In this document: piece after piece, positions 25,906 through 34,324 of the stretch
Layout: each line of letters begins with the position of its first letter
How positions within the stretch are numbered: the stretch's first letter is position 1
Assembly (NCBI RefSeq): GCF_000196675.2
Contig: NC_015312.1
Location: forward strand, 4,216,001-4,280,000
Source: Pseudonocardia benzenivorans CB1190
GTDB lineage: Bacteria; Actinomycetota; Actinomycetes; Mycobacteriales; Pseudonocardiaceae
Length of the DNA stretch: 64,000 nt
Direction of reading: 5' to 3'
The notes under the pieces: model-generated
What the model saw: only the letters and a program-made list of their open reading frames with translations
Told to the model about the DNA's origin: nothing
Databases searched by the model: none
Made by a program: the position numbers and the translations under genes

Positions 25906-25942
25906 GGGCAACGTTATGAGCCTGCAACCCTAAAGGTTGCCC
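25906..25942. promoter_or_regulatory. Inverted repeats in the gluR-gluA divergent region
   Basis: GCAACC-N5-GGTTGC (25924-25940) is a perfect 6-bp dyad with spacer CTAAA. GGGCAAC at 25906-25912 also pairs with GTTGCCC at 25936-25942, so there are three GCAAC-type half-sites in 37 bases. The patch is AT-rich for this genome. It is the best candidate GluR operator. Confidence 0.5.
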
Positions 25943-25985
25943 AAGGGGATGGACGCCACTGTCGGATCCGCCCTAGCGTCCCGCC

Positions 25986-26750
25986 ATGCCCGAAGCCTCA
26001 TCAGTGAGCGATAGCACACCGATGGTCCGGATGTCGGCCGTCGAGAAGCACTTCGGCGACCTGCACGTTCTGCGCACCATCAACCTGGAGGTCGCGTCGG
26101 GTCAGGTCGTCGTCGTGCTGGGGCCGTCGGGCTCGGGCAAGTCCACCCTGTGCCGCACGATCAACCGCCTCGAGCCCATCGACAGCGGCGTCATCGAGGT
26201 CGACGGGAAGGTCCTGCCCGCCGAGGGCAGAGAGCTCGCGCGGCTGCGGGCCGACGTCGGCATGGTCTTCCAGAGCTTCAACCTGTTCGCGCACAAGACG
26301 ATCCTGGAGAACGTGGCGCTGGCGCCGATCAAGGTGCGCAAGACGCCGAAGGCGGAGGCCGAGAAGCGCGGCATGGAGCTGCTCGAGCGCGTCGGCATCG
26401 CCAACCAGCGCGACAAGTACCCCGCGCAGCTGTCGGGCGGCCAGCAGCAGCGTGCCGCGATCGCGCGCGCACTGGCCATGCGGCCCAAGGTGATGTTGTT
26501 CGACGAGCCCACGTCGGCGCTGGACCCGGAGATGGTCAACGAGGTCCTCGACGTCATGACCGGGCTGGCGAAGGAGGGGATGACGATGCTCGTCGTCACC
26601 CACGAGATGGGCTTCGCCCGCCGCGCCGCACACCGGGTGATCTTCATGTCCGACGGCGAGATCGTCGAGGACTCGACGCCCGACTCCTTCTTCACCGCGC
26701 CGAAGTCGGACCGCGCCAAGGACTTCCTCGGCAAGATCCTCACCCACTGA
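25986..26750 (+). CDS. gluA: GluA, glutamate ABC importer ATPase
   Basis: ATP-binding subunit (254 residues) of a polar amino-acid importer. Walker A is GPSGSGKST, the Q-loop [12 protein letters not shown], the signature [15 protein letters not shown], Walker [14 protein letters not shown] and the switch histidine is in VVTHEMGF. Start ATG 25986 has no strong Shine-Dalgarno, so a leaderless or short-leader transcript is possible; GTG 26007 is an alternative. It leads the gluABCD unit. Confidence 0.94.
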   Translation: MPEASSVSDSTPMVRMSAVEKHFGDLHVLRTINLEVASGQVVVVLGPSGSGKSTLCRTINRLEPIDSGVIEVDGKVLPAEGRELARLRADVGMVFQSFNLFAHKTILENVALAPIKVRKTPKAEAEKRGMELLERVGIANQRDKYPAQLSGGQQQRAAIARALAMRPKVMLFDEPTSALDPEMVNEVLDVMTGLAKEGMTMLVVTHEMGFARRAAHRVIFMSDGEIVEDSTPDSFFTAPKSDRAKDFLGKILTH

Positions 26751-26808
26751 CAGGGCCGACCAGGCAGAACACCACCGTCCACGTCCAGACAGCAGAGACG
26801 GAGATCCG

Positions 26809-27696
26809 ATGAAGTTGCGTACCCTGGTGGTCGGCCTCGTAGCCGGCGCACTGGCACTGAGCGCGTGTGGGAAAGAGGGGTCCCCCGGCAGCGAGGGCTC
26901 GGGCGTCTCGCAGCAGGTCGCCGCGGGCGTCCAGGTCACGGGTTCGCCGACCTTCGACGCGATCCAGCAGCGCGGCCGCGTCGTCATCGGCGTGAAGGAC
27001 GACCAGCCCGGCCTGGGCTTCAAGGACGCCACGACCGGCCAGTTCTCCGGGTTCGACATCGAGATCGCCCGGCTCGTCGCGGCCCAGCTCGGTTACGGCG
27101 CCGACAAGATCGACTACAAGACGGTGCCGTCGGCGGCCCGCGAGGACACGATCTCCCGCGGTGAGGTCGACTACTACGTCGGCACCTACACGATCAACGA
27201 CAACCGCAAGCAGCGCGTCTCGTTCGCGGGTCCGTACTTCATCGCCGGCCAGGGCCTGCTGGTCCGCTCCGACGAGACGGCGATCACGGGCAAGGACACG
27301 CTCAAGGGCAAGAAGGTCTGCTCGGTGACCGGCTCGACGCCGATCCAGCGGGTCCGTGACCAGGGCCTGACCGAGCCCGGCAACATCGTCGAGTTCCAGA
27401 CCTACACCCAGTGCGTCGACCAGCTGCTCGCCAAGCAGGTCGACGTCGTCACCACCGACGACGCGATCCTCAAGGGCTACGCCTCGCAGCAGCCCGACAA
27501 GCTGAAGGTCGTCGGCGAGACGTTCTCGACCGAGCCCTACGGCATCGGCCTGAACAAGGACGACGCGGCGCTGCGCGCCAAGATCAACGACATCCTGCAG
27601 AAGGCCTACGACGACGGCACGTGGCAGAAGATCTACGACTCCACCCTCGGCAAGTCCGGCTCCGCCGGATCGCCGCCGCCGCTGCAGCGCTACTGA
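26809..27696 (+). CDS. gluB: GluB, glutamate-binding lipoprotein
   Basis: Solute-binding protein of the importer (295 residues). Signal peptide MKLRTLVVGLVAGALALSAC with lipobox Cys20, then a Ser/Gly linker. A family-3 binding domain follows (GRVVIGVKDDQPGLGFKD, SGFDIEIARLVAAQLG, REDTISRGEVDYYVGTYT, VCSVTGSTPIQRV). The specificity is inferred from the operon and from the resemblance to GluB. ATG 26809 has GGAGA upstream. A strong hairpin follows the stop. Confidence 0.94.
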   Translation: MKLRTLVVGLVAGALALSACGKEGSPGSEGSGVSQQVAAGVQVTGSPTFDAIQQRGRVVIGVKDDQPGLGFKDATTGQFSGFDIEIARLVAAQLGYGADKIDYKTVPSAAREDTISRGEVDYYVGTYTINDNRKQRVSFAGPYFIAGQGLLVRSDETAITGKDTLKGKKVCSVTGSTPIQRVRDQGLTEPGNIVEFQTYTQCVDQLLAKQVDVVTTDDAILKGYASQQPDKLKVVGETFSTEPYGIGLNKDDAALRAKINDILQKAYDDGTWQKIYDSTLGKSGSAGSPPPLQRY

Positions 27697-27705
27697 CCGG
27701 ATTCC

Positions 27706-27739
27706 GGCGGGGCGGGTCGCACGCGCGGCCCGCCCCGCC
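27706..27739 (+). terminator. Hairpin between gluB and gluC
   Basis: GGCGGGGCGGG (27706-27716) and CCCGCCCCGCC (27729-27739) form a perfect 11-bp GC stem with a 12-base loop, 10 bases after the gluB stop and 18 before gluC. No U-tract follows, so it is more likely an attenuator or mRNA-stabilising hairpin that keeps binding-protein output above permease output. Confidence 0.6.
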
Positions 27740-27756
27740 GTCGGCATGAGGAGCCG

Positions 27757-28410
27757 ATGTCGATGAACGTCCTGCTCGACAACCTGGACCTCTACGGTCG
27801 TGCCTTCCTCGGCACGATCGAGCTGTTCCTGGTCGCCGCCGTGGGGTCGCTGGTCCTGGGTGCGATCGTCGCGGCCATGCGGGTCAGCCCGGTGCCGATC
27901 CTGCGCACGTTCGGCATGCTCTACGTGAACCTGATCCGCAACACCCCGCTCACGCTGGTGTTGTTCTTCTTCGCGTTCGCCTACCCACGGCTCGAGATCG
28001 TCGACCTCTCGTTCTTCACCCGGGCCTGCATCGGGCTGATCCTCTACACGGCGGCGTTCGTGTGCGAGGTGCTCCGGTCGGGCATCAACACCGTCCCGGT
28101 GGGTCAGGCCGAGGCCTCCCGGGCGCTCGGCTTCGGGTTCAACCAGACCCTGACGACGATCGTCATGCCGCAGGCGGTCCGCGCCGTCGTCCCGCCGCTG
28201 ACCAACGTCCAGATCGCCCTGCTCAAGAACACCACGATCGCCTCGGGCTTCTCGGTGTTCCAGGCGGGCGGCATCTACCAGGAGCTGTCGGAGAACGGCT
28301 ACAACGTCCTCGTCGGGCTCCTGTGGATCGCGCTGGGCTTCCTGATCCTCGTCGTGCCGCTGACACTGCTACAGCGCAACCTCGACCGCCGCTGGAGCGT
28401 GGCGACATGA
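27757..28410 (+). CDS. gluC: GluC, glutamate ABC importer permease
   Basis: Inner-membrane permease (217 residues) of the His/Glu/Gln class. Membrane segments include FLGTIELFLVAAVGSLVLGAI and LTLVLFFFAFAYP. The EAA loop is AEASRALGFGFNQTLTTIVMPQAVRA. Its stop overlaps the gluD ATG by four bases (ATGA). Confidence 0.93.
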   Translation: MSMNVLLDNLDLYGRAFLGTIELFLVAAVGSLVLGAIVAAMRVSPVPILRTFGMLYVNLIRNTPLTLVLFFFAFAYPRLEIVDLSFFTRACIGLILYTAAFVCEVLRSGINTVPVGQAEASRALGFGFNQTLTTIVMPQAVRAVVPPLTNVQIALLKNTTIASGFSVFQAGGIYQELSENGYNVLVGLLWIALGFLILVVPLTLLQRNLDRRWSVAT

Positions 28411-29306
28411 CCTCGGTCCTCTACGACGTCCCCGGTCCGCGCGCGCGGGTCCGCAACGGCCTGATCGGCGTGATCGGCACGCTCGTCGTGCTCGGCATCA
28501 TCGGGTTCGTCGTGTACCGGCTGGCCGCGACCGGGCAGTTCGAACCACGGCTGTGGGAATGGCTGCAGTTCCGGGCCATCCAGCTACTGATCGTCGATGC
28601 GCTGCTCAACACGCTCAGCGCGTTCGGCGTCGCGGCCGTGCTCTCGCTGGTGTTCGGCGCGATCTTCGCGGCCGGCCGGATGTCCGACCACGCCTGGCTG
28701 CGCGGGCCGTCGACGGCGATCGTGGAGTTCTTCCGCGCGGTCCCGCTGCTGATCCTGATCTTCATCCTGTACTTCGGCGTGTCCCAGACCCTCGGGCTCA
28801 ACCTGTCGACGTACTGGTCGCTCGTGCTGGGCCTGATGCTCTACAACGGCTCCGTGCTCGCCGAGGTCTTCCGGGCCGGCGTGCGGGCGCTGCCCCGCGG
28901 GCAGAGCGAGGCGGCCTACGCGCTCGGCCTGCGCAAGACCCAGGTCATGACGAACGTCCTGCTGCCGCAGTCGTTGCGCGCCATGCTGCCGACGATCGTC
29001 AGCCAGCTCGTGGTGGTGCTCAAGGACACCGCGCTCGGGTTCATCATCCTGTACCCCGAGCTGCTCTACCAGGCCCGTTACCTGGGCAGCCAGGGTCAGC
29101 TGGGCGCACCGATCCTGCAGGTCGCCATCGTCATCGCCGTGCTGTACATCCTGATGTGCCTGCTGCTGTCCGGCCTGGCACAGCTGCTCGAGAAGCGCAG
29201 CCGCCGCCGGCGGCCGGGCGGGGCCGACCCCACCGAGATCGTCCGCGAGGAGGAGAAGGTCGCCGCCGCACAGGCCCAGGGCGGTGGCGCCCAGGTCGGG
29301 GGCTGA
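28407..29306 (+). CDS. gluD: GluD, glutamate ABC importer permease
   Basis: Second permease (299 residues), longer than GluC because of an N-terminal cytoplasmic/membrane extension and a charged C-terminal tail (EKRSRRRRPGG...EEEKVAAAQAQ). The EAA loop is SEAAYALGLRKTQVMTNVLLPQSLRA. ATG 28407 is translationally coupled to gluC. It is the last gene of the operon; the LysE-family gene that follows is on the other strand. Confidence 0.93.
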   Translation: MTSVLYDVPGPRARVRNGLIGVIGTLVVLGIIGFVVYRLAATGQFEPRLWEWLQFRAIQLLIVDALLNTLSAFGVAAVLSLVFGAIFAAGRMSDHAWLRGPSTAIVEFFRAVPLLILIFILYFGVSQTLGLNLSTYWSLVLGLMLYNGSVLAEVFRAGVRALPRGQSEAAYALGLRKTQVMTNVLLPQSLRAMLPTIVSQLVVVLKDTALGFIILYPELLYQARYLGSQGQLGAPILQVAIVIAVLYILMCLLLSGLAQLLEKRSRRRRPGGADPTEIVREEEKVAAAQAQGGGAQVGG

Positions 29307-29354
29307 GCGTCGGCGGCCAAGGGGCTGTCTGCGGGATCGCCGTCCGCCCCCTAC

Positions 29355-30011
29355 CTAGTCCTTGCGGCCGCTGATCGCGAGCCCGGCGCCCATCAGGATC
29401 ATCAGGACCCCGCCCGTGCCACCGAGGCGGCGCATCCGCGTGGGTGAGGTCGCGAGCCAGCTGCGGGCGGCGCCCGCGACGAGGCCCCACACGCTGTCGC
29501 ACACCGCGGCCAGCGCGACGAACGTCATGCCGAGCACCAGCATCTGCGTGGCCGCGCTGCCCGCGGCGGGGTCGGTGAACTGCGGAAGCACGGCGGCGAG
29601 CAGCACGATCGCCTTCGGGTTGGTGATCCCGACGAGCCCGCCCTGCAGGAACACGCGCCGCCGCGCGGCCCTGCCGTCCTCGCCGACGTCCGCGCCGGTG
29701 CCGGTCACCGCGGCCAGCACGTCGCCGCGCGCGAGCCACGTCCGCACGCCCAGGTAGATCAGGTACGCCGCGCCCGCGAGCTTGAGGGCGGTGTAGGCGA
29801 TCACGGACCGCTCGGCGATCTCGCCGGCCCCGAACGCGACGGCGACGACGAGCACCGCGACCCCGGTGGCGTTGCCCGCCACGGACAGCAGCGCGACGCG
29901 GCGGCCGTGCGCGAGGGCGCGGCCGACGATGAACAGCACGCTCGGCCCCGGTATCACGACCAGGACGAGCGCGCCCAGCATGAACGCGAGGGAGTTCCCC
30001 AGGGTCGGCAC
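29355..30011 (-). CDS. LysE/RhtB-family amino-acid exporter
   Basis: 218 residues with six predicted membrane segments. Family hallmarks are FMLGALVLVVIPGPSVLFIVGRAL at the N-terminus, GNATGVAVLVVAVAFG, LKLAGAAYLIYLGVRTWL and FLQGGLVGITNPKAIVLLAAVLPQF. Start GTG 30011 places PTLGNSLAFML at the N-terminus. It is tail-to-tail with gluD. The substrate is not readable, though a link to amino-acid homeostasis is plausible beside a glutamate importer. Confidence 0.88.
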   Translation of the reverse strand: MPTLGNSLAFMLGALVLVVIPGPSVLFIVGRALAHGRRVALLSVAGNATGVAVLVVAVAFGAGEIAERSVIAYTALKLAGAAYLIYLGVRTWLARGDVLAAVTGTGADVGEDGRAARRRVFLQGGLVGITNPKAIVLLAAVLPQFTDPAAGSAATQMLVLGMTFVALAAVCDSVWGLVAGAARSWLATSPTRMRRLGGTGGVLMILMGAGLAISGRKD

Positions 30012-30108
30012 GGGCGGACGGTAACCCGGCTCCGACGTCCGGCGCGAGGGAGTTGCCGCTGGGCGCGACGTCCGCTTCGGGTGATCGGTCCCGCTTATGC
30101 TTCGCCGC

Positions 30109-31269
30109 GTGTTCGGGATCCTCCGGCCCTGCCGGCACACGCTCCCCGGCGGGTTGAAGGCCGACTGGACGGGCCATCTCTGCGGGCTCTGCCTGGCGTT
30201 GCGCGACGAGCACGGCCAGCTGGCGCGGACCGTCACCAACTACGACGGGCTCGTCGTCTCGGTGCTGGTCGACGCCCAGACCCCCGCCGAGCCGCGGCGG
30301 CGCCGCGCGGGGCCCTGCCCGCTGCGCGGGTTCCGCACCGCGGGCGTGGCCACCGGGGAGGGTGCCCGGCTCGCGGCCGCGGTGTCGCTGGTGCTGGCGT
30401 CGGCCAAGCTCGCCGACCACGCCGCCGACGGCGACGGCGCGATGTCGCGGCGTCCCGTCGCCGCGGCCGCACAGGCACTGTCGCGACGGTGGGCGGGCCA
30501 GGCGCGCAGCGGGTCCGCGGCGCTGGGGTTCGACGCGGGCGTCCTGCTCGACGCGGTCGCCCGTCAGCCCGCGGCCGAGCTGTCGGCCGGCAGCGGTGTC
30601 GCAGGTCTGCTGGCCGCGACCGAGCCGACCGAGACCGCGACCGCCGCCGCGTTCGCCCACACGGCCGTGCTCGCCGGGCGCCCCGGGAACGTCGCGCCGC
30701 TCGCCGAGGCGGGCCGGCTCTTCGGCCGCCTCGCGCACCTGCTCGACGCCGTCGCCGACCGGCGCGCCGACGACGTGGCGGGCGCCTGGAACCCGTTGAC
30801 GGCCACCGGGACCGATCTCGTCACCGCCCGCCGGCTCGCCGACGACGCGACGCTGGGCGTGCGGCTCGCGCTGGCCGACGTCGACTGGGAGCGTCCGCGG
30901 CTGGCGCACCGGCTGCTGGTGCACGAGCTGGAGCGCGCCGTCGGCCACGCCTTCGCGCACGCGGGTGGGCCCGGGAAGACCGACCCGGAGACGGACCCGG
31001 AGAAGGTCGACCTGACGAAGCACCGTGACCCGGCCGGCGACACGGCCGGCGGCCGCTTCGGCAACCGCCGCGGGCTCCTCGGCGGTTGTGCCGCGGCGAT
31101 CGGGCTGTGCTGCACCTGCCAGCTCTGCTGCGCCGACGAGTTCCCGGGACCGTGGAGCGGGCAGCGACGCCAAGGCCTGTGCGCCAACAACGACTGCGGG
31201 TTCTGCGACGGGTGCACCGACTGCTGCGACTGTTGCGACGGCTGCGACTGCTGCGACTGCAACTGCTGA
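30109..31269 (+). CDS. DUF5685 family protein with cysteine-rich C-terminus
   Basis: 386 residues from GTG 30109, chosen because the family begins MFGxxRPCRH; ATG 30097 is four codons upstream and equally possible. An N-terminal motif RPCRHTLPGGLKADWTGHLC with CGLC follows the start. The middle is a helical, alanine-rich domain containing FGRLAHLLDAVADRRADDVAG. The last 62 residues hold 19 cysteines, mostly as CC, CxC and CDCC clusters ending in DCNC. Function is unknown; metal binding or disulfide chemistry is suggested only by composition. The gene stands alone between convergent and divergent neighbours. Confidence 0.85.
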   Translation: MFGILRPCRHTLPGGLKADWTGHLCGLCLALRDEHGQLARTVTNYDGLVVSVLVDAQTPAEPRRRRAGPCPLRGFRTAGVATGEGARLAAAVSLVLASAKLADHAADGDGAMSRRPVAAAAQALSRRWAGQARSGSAALGFDAGVLLDAVARQPAAELSAGSGVAGLLAATEPTETATAAAFAHTAVLAGRPGNVAPLAEAGRLFGRLAHLLDAVADRRADDVAGAWNPLTATGTDLVTARRLADDATLGVRLALADVDWERPRLAHRLLVHELERAVGHAFAHAGGPGKTDPETDPEKVDLTKHRDPAGDTAGGRFGNRRGLLGGCAAAIGLCCTCQLCCADEFPGPWSGQRRQGLCANNDCGFCDGCTDCCDCCDGCDCCDCNC

Positions 31270-31281
31270 CCGTCGCCGCGC

Positions 31282-34200
31282 TCAGCCGCCGTAGAAGACC
31301 CGCTCGACGACCGCCCGGGACCGCCGCGTGGTGCGTCGGTAGTCGTCGAGGAACACGCCCGGGTCGCCACCCGGCGGGTAGCCGAGCGCGCTCGCGACGG
31401 CCGCGAGCTCACGTCCGGACCGCGGCAGCTGGTCGCCCGGCTTGCCCTTCACCAGCATGACGGCGTTGCGGGCCCGCGTGGCGATCGTCCATCCCGCGGT
31501 GAGCGCCGCGACGTCGTCGTCGGTGAGCAGCCCGGCGTGCGCGGCCTCGCGCAGCGCCTCGAGCGTCGACGTCGTGCGCAGCTCGGGCAGGTCGCCCGCG
31601 TGCTGCAGCTGCAGCAGCTGCGCGGTCCACTCGACGTCGGCGAGCCCGCCGAGACCGAGCTTGGTGTGGGTGCTGCGATCGGCGCCGCGCGGCAGCCGCT
31701 CGACGTCGACCCGGGCCTTGATCCGCCGGATTTCGGTGACCGACGCCGCGGGCAGCCCGTCGGCCGGGTACCGGATGGGGTCGACGAGCTCCACGAACCG
31801 CTTCCCGAGGTCGGCGTCACCGGCGATCGGCCGGGCCCGCAGCAGCGCCTGGGCCTCCCACACCTCGGCCCAGCGGGCGTAGTACTCGCGATAGGACCGC
31901 AGTGTGCGCACGAGCGGGCCCTGCCGGCCCTCCGGTCGCAGGTCCGCGTCGACGACGAGCGCCGGGTCCGGGCTGGGCGAGCCGAGACCCCGGCGCACCG
32001 ACTCGACGACCTGCGTCGCCCACCGCACGGCGGCGGAGTCGTCGACCCCCTCGACCGGGTCGCACACGAACAGCACGTCGGCGTCGCTGCCGTAGCCCAG
32101 CTCCGCCCCGCCGAGCCGGCCCATGCCGATGACGGCCAGCCGCGCGGGCGCCGGGCCCTCGGCCGACCGTTCCTTGACCGCGGCGTCGAGGGTCGCGGCC
32201 AGCACCGCGCACCACACCGACGACAGTGCCTCGCACACCGCCTCGACCGACAGCAGCCCGAGCAGGTCGGCGCACGCCACCCGCAGCAGCTCGTGGCGGC
32301 GCAGCGAGCGCGCGGTGCCGACGGCCGAGGTCATCCCCAGCTGGCGCCCGACGGTGGTGCGCAGCGACGCGGCGACGTCGGCCGGGTCGCGGGTGAGCTC
32401 GTCGGGCCGGCCCGCGGTGGGGCTCGCCAACAGCCGCAGCACCTCCGGGGCCCGGACCAGCAGGTCCGGGACCAGCAACGACGTACCCAGCAGCCGCATG
32501 AGCCGCTGGGCGACCGCGCCCTCGTCGCGCAGCAGTCGCAGGTACCACGGCGTCTGCGCGAGCGCCTCGGAGACCTTCCGGTACGACAGCAGCCCGCGGT
32601 CGGGATCGGGGCTGTCGGCGAGGTCCTCCAGCAGCACCGGCAGCAGCGTGTGCTGGATCTGCGCGGCCCGCGACACCCCGCTGGTCAAGGCGCGCAGGTG
32701 GTTCAGCGCCCCTTCGGGCGACGCCCAGCCCAGCGCGGCGAGCCGGGCCGTGGCCGCCTCGGCGGACATCCGGACCGCGTCGGCGGGCAGCCGCGACACC
32801 GACTCCAGCAGTGGCCGGTAGAACAGCTTCTCGTGCAGCCGCCGCACCCGGCGCGCGTTGCGATGCCACTCGTCGAGCAGCACACCGACGACGTCGCGAC
32901 GGCCGTCGTGGCGCAGCCGGGCCGCCCGGGCGAGCCAGCGCAGCGCCTCGACGTCGTCCTCGGCGGGCAGCAGGTGGGTGCGCCGCATCCGCTGCAGCTG
33001 CAGCCGGTGCTCGAGCAGCCGCAGGAACCGGTACGACGCGGCGAGGTTCGCGCCGTCGTCACGGCCGATGTAGCCACGCCGGGCGAGCGCCTCCAGCGCC
33101 GTCAGCGTCGACGGCGAGCGGATCTCCTCGTCGGTGCGGCCGTGGACGAGCTGCAGCAGCTGCACCGCGAACTCGACGTCGCGCAGCCCGCCGCGGCCCA
33201 GCTTCAGCTCCCGCTCGGCGTGGTCGGGGCGGACGTGCTCCTCGACCCGGCGGCGCATCGCCTGCACGTCGGGGACGAAGTCGTCGCGCTCGGCGGCCTT
33301 CCACACCATGGGCGAGACCGTGTCGAGGTAGGCCTGCCCCAGCTGCGGGTCGCCGGCCGCGGGCCGGGCCTTGAGCAGCGCCTGGAACTCCCACGTCTTG
33401 GCCCAGCGCCGGTAGTAGGACTCGTGACCCTCCAGCGTGCGCACGAGCGCGCCCTGACGGCCCTCGGGGCGCAGGTTGGCGTCGACCTCGAAGCAGGCCT
33501 CACCGGCGACACGCATCATCCGGCTCGCGATGCGCGTGGCGGTCTGGTCGGCGGGCTCGGCGACGAACACGACGTCGACGTCGGAGACGTAGTTGAGCTC
33601 GCAGCCGCCGGTCTTACCCATCGCGATGACGGTGAACCGGGCGTCCGGGCCGGGGTCGAACTCGGCGACGGCGACGGCGAGACAGGCCCGCAGCGCCGCG
33701 AGCGCGAGGTCGGCGAGCTGGCAGGCGACGTCGTCGACCTCCATCACCGGCAGCGACGCGTCGCCGACCGCGGCGAGGTCGGCCGCGGCGAGGCCGAGCA
33801 GCTCGTCGCGGTAGGCCGTCCGCAGCGCGGCGACGGCCTCGGCGCCCGTCAGCGTCGCGACCGAGCCGCCCGGCGCGCCCGCGAGGGGCGCATCCGGGTC
33901 GGCACCGACCGCGCGCAACAGGTTGGCGGTGCGCCGCGCGAGGTCCGGCGGCGGGTCGTTGCGGTCGGGACCGTCGGCCAGCAGGGCCCAGCGGTCCGGA
34001 TGGGTGACGAGATGGTCGCCCAGAGCCGTGGACGACCCCGTCAGCGCGAACAGCCGCGCACGCAGGCCGATGTCGGCGCGCAGCTCGGTGTCGATCGTCG
34101 ACCACTGCGGCGCGGCGTCGGCGAGGCGTTCGACGGTGCGCAGCGCGAGGTGCGGGTCGGGGCTGCGGGCCAGCGCCCACATGATCTCCTCGGCGCCGGG

Positions 34201-34314
34201 CGCGGGGTTCTCGTCCGCCCACCAGCCGAGCTTCTCGAGCGTCGGTTCCGCCCACGGCTCGACGAGCCCGAGCCTCGCCAGCGACGTGCCACCGCTGCGA
34301 TCCACCACGGTCAC
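31282..34314 (-). CDS. glnE: GlnE, glutamine synthetase adenylyltransferase/adenylyl-removing enzyme
   Basis: Two-domain enzyme of 1010 residues that adds and removes AMP on glutamine synthetase. The N-terminal nucleotidyltransferase core reads VIAMGKTGGCELNYVSDVDVVF and the C-terminal one VIGMGRLGGAELGYGSDADVLF; each is followed by a helical regulatory part (GRGGLRDVEFAVQLLQL and GLGGLADVEWTAQLLQL). Start GTG 34314. Downstream in the same direction as glnA2 and the GNAT gene, matching Rv2221c beside glnA2 in M. tuberculosis. The adjacent synthetase lacks the modified tyrosine, so the real substrate, a GlnA1, lies elsewhere. Confidence 0.95.
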   Translation of the reverse strand: MTVVDRSGGTSLARLGLVEPWAEPTLEKLGWWADENPAPGAEEIMWALARSPDPHLALRTVERLADAAPQWSTIDTELRADIGLRARLFALTGSSTALGDHLVTHPDRWALLADGPDRNDPPPDLARRTANLLRAVGADPDAPLAGAPGGSVATLTGAEAVAALRTAYRDELLGLAAADLAAVGDASLPVMEVDDVACQLADLALAALRACLAVAVAEFDPGPDARFTVIAMGKTGGCELNYVSDVDVVFVAEPADQTATRIASRMMRVAGEACFEVDANLRPEGRQGALVRTLEGHESYYRRWAKTWEFQALLKARPAAGDPQLGQAYLDTVSPMVWKAAERDDFVPDVQAMRRRVEEHVRPDHAERELKLGRGGLRDVEFAVQLLQLVHGRTDEEIRSPSTLTALEALARRGYIGRDDGANLAASYRFLRLLEHRLQLQRMRRTHLLPAEDDVEALRWLARAARLRHDGRRDVVGVLLDEWHRNARRVRRLHEKLFYRPLLESVSRLPADAVRMSAEAATARLAALGWASPEGALNHLRALTSGVSRAAQIQHTLLPVLLEDLADSPDPDRGLLSYRKVSEALAQTPWYLRLLRDEGAVAQRLMRLLGTSLLVPDLLVRAPEVLRLLASPTAGRPDELTRDPADVAASLRTTVGRQLGMTSAVGTARSLRRHELLRVACADLLGLLSVEAVCEALSSVWCAVLAATLDAAVKERSAEGPAPARLAVIGMGRLGGAELGYGSDADVLFVCDPVEGVDDSAAVRWATQVVESVRRGLGSPSPDPALVVDADLRPEGRQGPLVRTLRSYREYYARWAEVWEAQALLRARPIAGDADLGKRFVELVDPIRYPADGLPAASVTEIRRIKARVDVERLPRGADRSTHTKLGLGGLADVEWTAQLLQLQHAGDLPELRTTSTLEALREAAHAGLLTDDDVAALTAGWTIATRARNAVMLVKGKPGDQLPRSGRELAAVASALGYPPGGDPGVFLDDYRRTTRRSRAVVERVFYGG

Positions 34315-34324
34315 CGATCCTGCC

